Of a stretch of 26,690 nt of DNA, positions 8,554 to 20,171 are shown piece by piece. Location of the stretch: contig NW_013546157.1 of assembly GCF_000760515.2 (NCBI RefSeq), positions 1-26,690 of the forward strand, given 5' to 3'. Each line of letters starts with the position of its first letter. Within the stretch, counting starts at the first letter, position 1. The stretch is from Mitosporidium daphniae. Taxonomy: Eukaryota > Microsporidia. Position numbers and translations under genes: made by a program. A model generated the notes under the pieces. The model worked only from the letters and a program-made list of their open reading frames with translations. It did not search any database and was not told where the DNA came from.

Positions 8554-9474
8554 CGTTCTTCTCCATTCGACGCTTGTGAATTTCCATGACGTCTGTGCGG
8601 CCCATACAGACCCAACCATCCTTTTTGACGACATATACTAATAAAAATAACCTTTTTCTAATAAGCAAACCTAAAACAGTGCCACCAGAATAGGCGTCCC
8701 TATGGGTGGCATGGTAAATAGCCCGCTGCCCCAAGTCAACGGCCTCATCGATGGAAAGATCATACCGATATTCTGAATCTAATATTCCGTAAGCAAATGT
8801 AGAGCCAGAGCCAACAGAGAAAAGATTGCCCTCTAAACGTGTGCCATCTGAATCGACATAGAAAAGACCAGGGCCTTTTTTGTCCCATCCAGCGACCATA
8901 GTTCCCTATGATGATTTACACGAAACTTACCATGGAAAGCCCCATTCCACGATACTGCAAAACCATATTTGCGAGGGTCTTTGAAGCTGCAGCTACCGAG
9001 ATTCGCTCCTTGTTCTTTAGCTCATAAAGACGGCAATGAACACCAAGGACCCGCTCCCAATATGAACAATCCGCAGCACCGCCGGCCATTGTTCCAAGGA
9101 GAAATGGATTTATCTCAATAACCTTCTTGACAGTTTGAGAAGCTACGAGAATTGAATGTTCATTTGGTACCAATATAAGAACCAGAGGTTGCTCTTGAAT
9201 CAACGGCAATTAGAACTCCATGCGCAAATTTAAACCCAAGCGTCGTCGTACCATGGTTAAGCGATAGAGGTGCACATGGGGCCTGGCCATCTTGGGCAGT
9301 ATCGCCCTTTGGCTTTCGATGTTGATGGCTGGGGGTAGAAATGATATGTTTATGAATGAACTCAATCGCCTATTTCTATAAATCTCATAGGAATACATTG
9401 CAATTGGGCGCAGTAATAAAATTCCCATCATGGCGAAAAGTCGAATCTACAAGGACAGCTGATGGTTGGGGCAT
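8537..9474 (-). CDS. PRE2: 20S proteasome subunit beta5 (Pre2/PSMB5), chymotrypsin-like
   Basis: Chymotrypsin-like catalytic beta subunit of the 20S proteasome, made as a proprotein. Exons 9474..9397, 9369..9171, 9142..8931, 8905..8671 and 8637..8537; introns of 27, 28, 25 and 33 nt; 825 nt (274 aa). The propeptide is 66 residues and ends LSLNHG, after which Thr67 of TTTLGFKF is the mature nucleophile. Conserved [19 protein letters not shown] (Asp17, Arg19 and Lys33 in mature numbering), [37 protein letters not shown] and HRDAYSGG follow. The 33-nt intron at 8670..8638 is stop-free; splicing gives [14 protein letters not shown], matching the family. Intron 1 could instead end 9 nt later, which changes only three propeptide residues. 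Confidence 0.96.
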
Positions 9475-9485
9475 TGCGACGGAAA

Positions 9486-9522
9486 GTTTTTAAATTTCTT
9501 TTAAATTTGTAAATTTAAAAAC
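9486..9522. repeat. 12-bp inverted repeat upstream of PRE2
   Basis: GTTTTTAAATTT at 9486-9497 is repeated as its exact reverse complement AAATTTAAAAAC at 9511-9522, with a 13-nt AT-rich spacer. It lies 12 bp upstream of the PRE2 start, inside the 252-bp region shared with the divergent forkhead gene. It may be a factor-binding or unwinding element, but A/T-only symmetry arises easily by chance. Confidence 0.5.
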
Positions 9523-9726
9523 AATGTTTATTTAATTTTACAAAAGAAATGTTCAATTACGGAGTTAATCGAAAAATTGACAAATCAAAAACTGCTTACC
9601 AAATCAGCCAATAAATCTATTGGATATAGTCCATTGATGGAAGATCCCGTGCCCTAGATTACTGTTAGCACTTGATTTACAAATATTATTGATAATTAAC
9701 TCGAAATTCTGTTGATAGTTCTATAA

Positions 9727-11739
<2,013 letters not shown>

Positions 11740-11930
11740 TGCTGTAAAATCTTGAATTATTGTTAAATTTCACTATAAATAAATAATTAACCCTAAATAT
11801 TTGATAACAAAGCGCATAGAAGAGCAGACAATTATAGACGACCCTTTGTGTAACAATTGGTCACAAGTAGCATATAAATTGTAAATAAATTCGGAATTAA
11901 ATTCAATCCCAAATCTATTTTACTATCACA

Positions 11931-12651
11931 ATGCAACGGCTATTTGGCAGTGGCAGAAAGAAGGTCTCGATAGAAGAAACTACCAGGGCACTTGACAGCA
12001 CTATCGAAAATGTACTTTATCTTTTTCATGTTAACGTCAGCTAGATGGCCGATCAAATTCGATTAGGGCCAAAATTGCACAGATTGAGCAAGACCTACAC
12101 AAGCAAGTAAAAGCAATAGACTCATTTGCCTCTGCCACAGCAAGGAACAGGGCACTTCAACTTTTAAAGCAGAAAAAGATATACGAAGAGCAACTTGTCA
12201 ATATTGAGGAACGCCAAATAGGTATGGAGCAAACGCGCCTCGGGTTAATAAGTATGCGTTGTATTTGTTATTTCTAGACGCGGAGAGTTCCCTTGCCGTT
12301 GTGTCTACAATGAAACTAGCATCTAAAGATTTGAAAAGACAATTGGAAGAAATCGACAGCACCAAACTAGCAGTATCACAAGTCCCTAATCAGTAGAGAG
12401 ATATGGATGATCTTCAGAGTTTGTTGGAAGATTCGAATGAAATGTATTCCGTGATATCCTCAGGCCATGAGATATCCAATGTTGTTGACGATGATGCTTT
12501 GGAGGAGGGTATCTTTATTTTTGTACCCTTAGAATTGCAATCTTTACAAAAATCGCAACATATATCCACGGCGACAACGTATCTCGATTCGCTTGGTGCG
12601 CGTAAAAGCGAGGCCGTCTCTGGGTTTGAAAACAGCATCGCCAGGCCATAG
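11931..12651 (+). CDS. VPS60: ESCRT-III subunit Vps60/CHMP5
   Basis: Snf7-family protein that acts late in ESCRT-III membrane scission at endosomes and regulates Vps4 through Vta1/LIP5. Five exons: 11931..12011, 12041..12251, 12278..12372, 12397..12508, 12533..12651; introns of 29, 26, 24 and 24 nt; 618 nt (205 aa; human CHMP5 219). The start MQRLFGSGRKK parallels the CHMP5 MNRLFG opening and separates it from CHMP4/Snf7. Then come LDGRSNSIRAKIAQIEQDL, ARNRALQLLKQKKIYEEQL, TMKLASKDLKRQLEEIDSTK, and the acidic RDMDDLQSLLEDSNEMYSVIS and DDDALEEELQSL regions. Intron 3 (12373..12396) contains a branch-like CTAAT, and intron 4 is stop-free and 3n. Cytosolic, recruited to membranes. Confidence 0.92.
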
Positions 12652-12813
12652 AAGAGGAGCCCCGCCATTTTTGCAGAAACCAAGGGCCTTCGTTTTACGC
12701 AACTTAATACACCGTTTATTGTAGCCCTAGTTTCGTGTATTAAAATTTTATCAAATGACCTAAACTTGGGAGTTGGCATAGGTTTCGTACTAGCTTTAAT
12801 GGAAACAACTACA

Positions 12814-13788
12814 TCAAAAGTAGTCCCTCCGACTGGCAGGATGAGGCAAAGGCTCATATCTACGTGGGTAAGAGGGTTTATCATAATCCCTATACGAGGA
12901 TTGACGCAAAGGTGGATTTTCGGGGTAAGAGTAATGAAATGTTTTTGGCGATCTAGAACGTTTTCGCTCGTTTCCCTCATATACAGGTCTACGATAAGAA
13001 GGCTGGCGAGGGGAAAGAGATCTTGGGGGAGGAGATCTCGAAGATTTTCTATCAGATCCTCGCAAGGAAGGGTCCCTTCCTGACACTTTGTTGCAAATTT
13101 CCGCTGGGCCCTTTCGACTGCCACCCAAACCACCACCAAGCCTACGAGGGAGCCATCCACGGACTGTCCGCCCCCTTTCTACATCCACCACGCATCGACG
13201 CTGGCCATCAATTTTCCTTCCATCCGCCTCAAAATATGCAATTTTAGCACTCTTCTCTCGCTCAAACTCGATGAACGCATAACCACGCGGAGTAGGCGCA
13301 GTTCCTGGCTTTTCAACAACAACAACAGACTTAATAACGCCATAAACCTCGAATTCTCGTCGCAATTGGCGCTCTGTGACGGAATAAGGGAGTCTCCCAA
13401 CAAAGATAGTCTTGAAAGGATCGCTCTTGAAGGATGGCTTGCAAGTTGAATATTCTTTAACTTGCTCGGCTAGCTTTTCCTCTTGTAGTTGTTTTCGCTG
13501 CAATTTCTAAATAAAGTAAAAGATAAAAAATACCGTCAAACTTTTCTCGGCCTCATCCTTGTGATCAGAAGTAGAATTTGCAGAGGAGGCATAGAGATCT
13601 TGAATGTGTTTAAGAAAAGAGCCAACGCCAGAATGTCTGCAACCAACCCTTTCATCAGGAGCCCTATCTATTGGCTTTTTATAAGCAGGGAAAGGTCGAG
13701 GTATAAAAAATCTATTCAGTGGAGGCTGGATAAATGCGCTAAGCTTGGGAGTATTTGCGGAACTTAGACCACCTCTTGAATAATCCAT
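12814..13788 (-). CDS. SNRNP70: U1 snRNP 70 kDa protein (U1-70K/Snp1)
   Basis: RNA-binding protein of the U1 snRNP, which recognises 5' splice sites. Exons 13788..13534 and 13506..12814 flank a 27-nt intron (13533..13507, phase 0); 948 nt (315 aa). The N-terminal U1-70K segment (PPLNRFFIPRPFPAYKKPID) is followed by a basic helix (KLQRKQLQEEKLAEQVKEY). The RRM has RNP2 TIFVGRLPY and RNP1 RGYAFIEF, with LRREFEVYG, and then the diagnostic RGRTVRGWLPRRLGGGLGG. The tail is RS/RP-rich (SSRSPPPRSLSPRQPS). Its presence fits the dense spliceosomal introns of this window. The INTS6 stop lies 54 bp upstream on the same strand. Confidence 0.95.
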
Positions 13789-13842
13789 GGAATCTTAATT
13801 TTAAAATTAAAATTACAGCCTGTCGTTTATTTAAAATTTAAA

Positions 13843-16053
13843 TTACATTGAAAGGGAGCTCCACCATCTTTGATCTCTCTTGTAGCGACACAGCTCCGAC
13901 TTGATGGAGGAGAGATGATGCGAAGGGAGCTGTGCTACCAAATTTAAATAAGTATTGAGACCTAGAAAATATGATTACCACCTTACTTTCGCGCCCCGGA
14001 TTTTTTATACATGAAATTAGTGTGGCAAATATATGTTTTTCCGGCAATTTTCTTCTCTTTTTTTTAATAGAAGACGTGTTGCTAAGTTTTGAGATACTCT
14101 TGTATGGATTGTCAAATATGAAATAAGATTCCATGGCCTCCGTATCAGGGGTCTCGGGAATATAATATGGATTTCTAAGCCTTGGTGTTGATTTCATTTC
14201 ATTTTCATATAACCCCATTTTCTGGATATTCATATGTTTTCGCTGACGATCTACAAAATTTGATGGCATATGTTACCTTGCAGTATTTCATCAATTGGGA
14301 GTCTTTGACCTTTGTCAATAGACTCCGCTATGATATCAGCAAAAATGCTCGTTGCGCTCTGAAGGAAGCTAGAAGGTACTTCAAGAAGGTCACTAAGGGA
14401 CTCGTTTTCCTTTAGTATTCCAGTTTTTAAGGATCTAAATATGGACAAATCTGGTGGTAGACATAGCCTTTCGGTGTCCGAAAGAAGAGTTCTGGTCTGT
14501 TTATATTGCGAGTTTACTTGTAGTAACTCTTTGGTTGCCTTTTCTTTGGCGATAGTTGCGTCTGAATTGGTACTTTTAGGATTTATCGCTGCTGGCCGAT
14601 ATTTTTGAATAAACTCTGCCAGACCCATTCCAGTGAAAGTCATAACAAGAGGATAATGGAGATATGGCGGTAATTTGGTCTCAAAAAAGTCGCAGATTCT
14701 TGCCTCCGTTTGAATCTTGTTGTGTGTCTCCTTGGACTCTATTATCAGGGAAATTACATCAAATAGATATAGGGGATAAATAGAGGCACTCCAAGCCCCA
14801 CGAAACCTTAGAACGCCAAAAGGAATTTCATCATATTTCTTCCTTCGCTTAACCCGATAAAAAATCAGATAATTGGAGCTAACATCAAGCTTTAAAAGGC
14901 TATTTGGATCTGCCTCCATAAAATAATTGTCACACGGAAATTCAGGCAGCAGGATGGGATCTTCAGACACAGGTCGAAGGGAGTATGATGGAATTTCACT
15001 TCTCTATCAAATAAAAATTGATTGGAGATACCTTTTTGGTATCTTTGGCATAATCTTCTGGAAAGGGCCACCTAGATTCTTTATCACTCTGCGTAATAAA
15101 GCGCACAGTTATCGAATGATATTTAGTTTCCGTGGCGGATGCAGTGGCATCGGCCATCCTTAGCCCCACCAAAATGCCCTTAGAAAGCATGTGTTTAGAA
15201 GAAGAAGAGAGACCAAATATCTGCTCCACATTAGACAGCACGTCTTTGACAGAACAACAATCATTGAAGATGATGGGCAGCAATTTCGATAGGTGTCCAG
15301 TGTTTGCTATTTTCTCCTTTCCAAAATTAAATATAACCAGCCTTTGATCCCACCTACAAGGTCCGTCATAGGGAAGCAACTGACTCGATGCGCTTGTTGG
15401 AATCGACCTGGTGATAAGCTGAGTATTTAGTGCTGCAAACGAGTTTGCATGCGATGATGTAAAAAGCAAAGTTACAAGTGGAATTCCAACTCCAGGCCAT
15501 CTGCCCCTTCCAAAAGTGGCTTCTTTTCCAGAGGCTATTCGAACCAGTTGAGTAAGATAGAAGGAATATGAAATGGACTCTTGAAGATGCTGCTGCTCTG
15601 AGTTTGTAGTGAAGTTCTTTTCGGTCCGTTTGAACTTTTTATTGGCCTTTTTTTTGCCAGGAGCCGTTGGAATGATTTTAGGCGTGGTGAGTTTTTTTAC
15701 GCATTCAAGAAACCCTTCAAAGCAAAACTTGTCTTCAGCCAATTTGCTCGCTATGTTTGGTAAAAAAGTATGCTCTGAAGGCATTTCAAAATGCACAAGA
15801 CGTCGAGCCTGGATCGATTGGCTAGTGGTGATCAAGCAAAATTTATCGCTCTCAATTGCGCGTTTAGTTCGGGATGCATGCTCATGCTCCTTCTGACGAT
15901 GCTACATTGATGTAGATGATAGTTTACCTTAACAAAATATTCTATGGCGGTTTTAACTATTTCTAAACTGGATAAAGTTGTTTTACATGATTGGGACTTT
16001 GCCAGTTGTGTTTTAGAAAGGCCATAGTCATCAATGATGAACTGAAAATACAT
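13843..16053 (-). CDS. INTS6: Integrator complex subunit 6 homologue (INTS6/DICE1)
   Basis: INTS6 is the von Willebrand A-domain subunit that recruits PP2A to the Integrator complex, which cleaves nascent snRNA and paused Pol II transcripts. Exons 16053..15928, 15901..15032, 15003..14277, 14250..13987 and 13961..13843; introns of 26, 28, 26 and 25 nt; 2106 nt (701 aa; human 887). Landmarks in the human order: N-terminal MYFQFIIDDYGLS; SLEIVKTAIEYFVK/HRQ; DKFCLITTSQS; CRWDQRLVIFNF near 224 (human FRWDQRL); SRWPFPEDY (human GHWPVPES); LPPYLHYPLVM; the downstream STPRLRNPYYIP with DNPYKS; and the C-terminal SCIKNPGRESLNTYLNLVAQL matching the IRKPGRKYE helix. The ATG at 16053 was chosen because it aligns with the human N-terminus; the frame extends 20 codons further to an ATG at 16113. 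Confidence 0.88.
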
Positions 16054-16161
16054 AAATACACAAAAAGATGGCAAAATTAAAATGCGCTGAAATTTATTCC
16101 ACAACGTGGTCAATTGATTAATTGAAACTCTTTCACATTAAAAGTCTCCTCCAAAGCTTTG

Positions 16162-16245
16162 TTGCAAATTAAAATTTTATCATTAAAACTTTGTTGCAAA
16201 TTAAAAGCGCTTGCAAATTAAAAGCGCTTGCAAATTAAAAGCTTG
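16162..16245. repeat. Short tandem repeat array, core TTGCAAATTAAAA
   Basis: The core TTGCAAATTAAAA occurs at 16162, 16194, 16211 and 16228. The last three copies are head-to-tail with a 17-bp period (TTGCAAATTAAAAGCGC), and the first is spaced by 32 bp. The array fills part of the 281-bp spacer between the divergent INTS6 and ZIP starts. The GCAAATTAAAAGCGC unit also contains an AAATTAAA element. It is either a simple satellite expansion or a cluster of binding sites in a shared promoter. Confidence 0.85.
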
Positions 16246-16334
16246 CTTGTAAAGTATAAAGTGATTTGCTACGTTTTAAAACCAATAGACTTTTTATTCG
16301 TTATTTTTGCATTTGCATTATCCAGATCTTTTCG

Positions 16335-17486
16335 ATGGATGGTGCATTGGTGTGGGAGAAATGTCTGATGACAATTATCCTCTTTTTTGTTACTCTAATA
16401 TTTACATTTCTACCTTGGGTTTTGAAGAGCTCTAACTCCCCAAAATGGCGCACTTCCGTGTTGTCGCTTTGCACTTGTCTCGCTGGTGGTGTGATAGTTG
16501 GTTCTCTATTTTTCCATTTGATTCCAGAAACGTTGATCAATGTCCATTCGGTAAGCATTGCACCTGCTCATGGAAAATCCAATCCAATCGCTCATGATTG
16601 CAGGTTGCATGACCATTCACTCGGATGCTCCCACCATCAAGGCGCTGAATCACATTCCCACTCAGTTCACGACCATGCTGATGATTGCTGCGAAGAGCCT
16701 TTTCAATGGGGTTCTTTAGTATTTGGCCTTTCATTTTTCGGGCTTTTAGCCATTGATAGGTTGCTCTTGGCTCATCGCAATTGTGCCGAGCCCTCTTCAT
16801 CACCGATAAAGGAAAAATTAAAATCCAGTCCCAGCTCTGCGCATAAAGTTTGTTGCTCCTCAAAAAATGACAACCACAGCCACCATGCACCATCTTCAGT
16901 TCAAAGCCAGGCAGGTTTCGGCGAGCCATTGAAATCAACCCCAAATCAACCTTCCTCCTCTCAAGAGTGCCATAGTGTAAATGCCTTTGGAGGCTGTCAT
17001 GTCGAGGGATTAGAACAAGGGTCCTCAAAAGTGCAGTCGTTATTTTTTGTTTTGGCCCTTTCAGTTCACTCCTTTGTTGAGGGCCTAGCCGTGCAATCGA
17101 TATCAACGGCGCCTGCCATGTTTTCCTTTTGCATTTCACTTTTTTCGCACAAATGTTTGGAGGCTCTTGCCCTCGGCATTAGCGTGTATAAAGCCAAATT
17201 CTCCATCTCTCACTCGATCATTTTGGGATTTATTTACTCTTGCCTAACGCCACTTGGAATCCTGATTTCAATTGGACTGCAAGAGACCTCTATTTCCGGC
17301 CCTGTCCTTGCAGCGGTGGTAAATGGGCTTGCCGCCGGATCTTTTCTCTTTGTCGCCGTTATAGAAATGATAATCCCGGAACTGCACACCTATTCGTCAT
17401 CTACGCCAGCAAAGTTTCTTGTCCTGATTTGCGGATTTCTCGGAATGGCTGCTGTATCCCTTTTTCCCCACGCACATACCCATTGA
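16335..17486 (+). CDS. ZIP-family zinc (divalent metal) transporter
   Basis: Membrane protein moving Zn2+ and related metals into the cytosol. Intronless, 383 aa from the first ATG; the frame is open upstream to 16266 but lacks an ATG. Three N-terminal membrane segments (first near residues 10-30) are followed by long cysteine/histidine-rich loops at about 86-120 (HDHSLGCSHH, HSHSVHDHADDCCEE) and 168-224 (DNHSHH). The core follows: TM4 with HSFVEG (His245, Glu249) and TM5 with HKCLEA (His272, Glu276), the intramembrane metal-binding pairs of the family. It ends in FPHAHTH. The layout fits the Zrt1/ZIP1-3 branch. Plasma membrane or vacuolar location cannot be told. The two loops probably bind zinc. 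Confidence 0.92.
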   Translation: MDGALVWEKCLMTIILFFVTLIFTFLPWVLKSSNSPKWRTSVLSLCTCLAGGVIVGSLFFHLIPETLINVHSVSIAPAHGKSNPIAHDCRLHDHSLGCSHHQGAESHSHSVHDHADDCCEEPFQWGSLVFGLSFFGLLAIDRLLLAHRNCAEPSSSPIKEKLKSSPSSAHKVCCSSKNDNHSHHAPSSVQSQAGFGEPLKSTPNQPSSSQECHSVNAFGGCHVEGLEQGSSKVQSLFFVLALSVHSFVEGLAVQSISTAPAMFSFCISLFSHKCLEALALGISVYKAKFSISHSIILGFIYSCLTPLGILISIGLQETSISGPVLAAVVNGLAAGSFLFVAVIEMIIPELHTYSSSTPAKFLVLICGFLGMAAVSLFPHAHTH

Positions 17487-17567
17487 TTTTTAAAGATAAA
17501 TTAAACCGCTTCAAAATTTAACCGCCTGCCCTGAAATACCGTTCTTTTAGGTGCTTTTAATAATAAT

Positions 17568-18539
<972 letters not shown>

Positions 18540-18590
18540 CGGCAAAATTAATGTTTAAACATTGTGCTGTTTTTAAATTTAGAAATTCTC
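18540..18590. promoter_or_regulatory. 51-bp bidirectional start region of TRM61 and ERV14
   Basis: This is the whole spacer between two divergent ATG codons. It contains GTTTAAAC and TTTTTAAATTTAGAAATT, AT-palindromic runs of the kind found next to several other starts here. Promoter function is inferred from position. Confidence 0.4.
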
Positions 18591-19019
18591 ATGCCTTTAG
18601 AAGCATGGATCTATTTGCTCTCCCTCATTTTGGCGGCGCTTTTGCTGTTTGCAATGGTCTTTTTTGTAAGCGTTCTTTTTACAATGTAGATAATTTTATT
18701 TTCCGATTTGGAATGTGACTATGTAAACCCAATAGATCTTTGTACAAATTTGAATCAGTTCGTAATCCCGGAATACCTTATACATGCACTTTGCTCAATC
18801 TCGCTCTTCATGACCGGATCGATCTTTGCGTCTGCCTGGAACATTCCACTGCTCTCATTTCACGCATACAGAATCTATACTAGAACGGCCTTTTTCGATG
18901 CTACCGAAATCTTCCATCTCCTAAACCGCCATAAACGAGAATCCTTCATCAAGCTTGGATTCTATCTCTTTTCCTTCTTCTTATATTTGTACAAGCTTAT
19001 AGCTTCTATCATTAAATAG
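18591..19019 (+). CDS. ERV14: COPII cargo receptor cornichon/Erv14
   Basis: Small ER membrane protein that loads transmembrane cargo into COPII vesicles. Exons 18591..18665 and 18690..19019 flank a 24-nt intron (phase 0); 405 nt (134 aa, typical size). TM1 is MPLEAWIYLLSLILAALLLF and continues across the junction into FF/IILFSDLECDYVNPIDLC, the conserved cornichon motif. Then come LNQFVIPEYLIHAL, IPLLSFHAYRIY, the DATEIFHLLNRHKRESFIKL cytosolic signature and a final membrane segment (GFYLFSFFLYLYKLIASII). Without splicing, the first 25 residues would be lost. Confidence 0.96.
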
Positions 19020-19198
19020 ATTCCCACAAAAATAGGAGGCTTATCTTTTAATAAAACAGCTAAATTTACAGCCTTATCTGACAAATCAGGGAACGGGGAG
19101 GAGGGTGTGATTTCACAAGTAGTTTCATCACATACCGATGAACGGGACATGATCCGTTTATTTGCATAATTGTCTTCTCCACAATCAAGGGATCGGAA

Positions 19199-20072
19199 TT
19201 ATTCGGCGGTATCCATCACAGTTATTTGGTGAAGCGCATTTGGGTGGTCGTTTTCGGATGATACGATTTCCTCGTCATCCCCTAGCCCGTCAGATAGCTC
19301 GTTGTCTGTTTGCGAAATATCCTCTTCGTCAGATCCTGAAATTTCATCATCGTCCCCGTTGTCGATACTGTTGTCACTCTCTTCTAAATCGCTGTCGGAA
19401 TATTCAAAATTAGAAGGCTCTTTAATTGCAAGCAACTCCTCTGGGATTTCGAAAAGCTCGTTCCCAACGGCCTTTGATTGCGCAATTTTGGCGGCATCCC
19501 AAATAATATTAAACCTCGTCACTCGCGGCTTGTCTTCGATTATTTTTCTTCTTAGCAGGGAGATGTTGATGGGGGCATCATCTGGCATCACTTCCTTGAG
19601 AAATTCATCATTAAAGTCGGTATCCACGTAATACCCAATTCTGATAAACTCTTGCTCAACATAGGAGCAAGTGAGGAGCAATACAGTCACACCCCGTATC
19701 TCATGCTGTGGGATTAGTTCGGGACGCGGAGAATCCGTCTCAAACAGAAACCGATTAACACCAACGGGAACAGGGCCAACCATGATTGAATCGAGGACCT
19801 GATCATATTTTGCGCTTTCAGCGGACCCAACATAAATGAGCTTCCAATTCAAATCTAAATTAAAGTTTAAATCGGAGACAAAATATGGTAAAATAAAAGA
19901 CATCAAATCAGCATGCTCATCAGATGTATGTACGCAGCATGAGAAGAGCAAATTACAACCTACCTTCGTCTAAAGGGCACAGGCATTCAAATGTGATTTC
20001 AAACCGAAGAGGATCGGTAAAAGCAGCCAAATTATTTAAAATTTTTACATTTAAAATATTAACAGATGCCAT
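19199..20072 (-). CDS. ASF1: Histone H3-H4 chaperone Asf1
   Basis: Nuclear chaperone that hands H3-H4 dimers to CAF-1 and HIRA during nucleosome assembly. Exons 20072..19964 and 19854..19199; 765 nt (254 aa). Exon 1 encodes MASVNILNVKILNNLAAF, TDPLRFEITFEC and CPLDE; exon 2 continues directly with DLNWKLIYVGSAES, then VGPVPVGVNRF, SYVEQEFIRIGYYV and KPRVTRFNIIWD. The C-terminus is a long acidic tail (DSDLEESDNSIDNGDDDEIS and similar), as in yeast Asf1. The joined CPLDE/DLNWK matches the family without gap, fixing the intron at 19963..19855. At 109 nt that intron is three to four times longer than any other here. Confidence 0.95.
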
Positions 20073-20171
20073 TCGTGTAGCTTGTTGATGTCCCTCAAAC
20101 CAAAGGCAACCGTGATATCAATGCAAAAATAGGAGAAAATTAGCAATCTTCAAAAAATTAATTTAAAATTA
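20073..20171. promoter_or_regulatory. 99-bp bidirectional start region of ASF1 and PSMD5
   Basis: Spacer between two divergent ATG codons. The last 17 bases before the PSMD5 ATG are AATTAATTTAAAATTA-like, matching the AT-palindromic runs at other starts. Promoter function is inferred. Confidence 0.4.

Noticed and set aside
11931-12651. Assigning the ESCRT-III gene to Snf7/CHMP4
   Set aside because: The N-terminus (MQRLFG), the KQKKIYEEQL block and the RDMDDLQSLLEDSNE helix fit CHMP5/Vps60 better.
12414-13160. A 248-codon minus-strand open frame
   Set aside because: It is antisense to the end of VPS60 and out of frame with U1-70K. It has no family features, and both overlapped genes are well supported.
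16266-16334. Extending the ZIP transporter upstream to TTG
   Set aside because: The ATG at 16335 gives a normal first membrane segment; the extra residues are not supported by the family.
18962-19150. A 62-codon minus-strand frame between ERV14 and ASF1
   Set aside because: It is antisense to the end of ERV14 with no recognisable features, probably a chance frame in 3' flanking sequence.
19855-19963. C/D-box snoRNA inside the ASF1 intron
   Set aside because: CTGATGAG resembles box C, but the next CTGA is too close to leave a guide, and there is no proper D box near the intron end.
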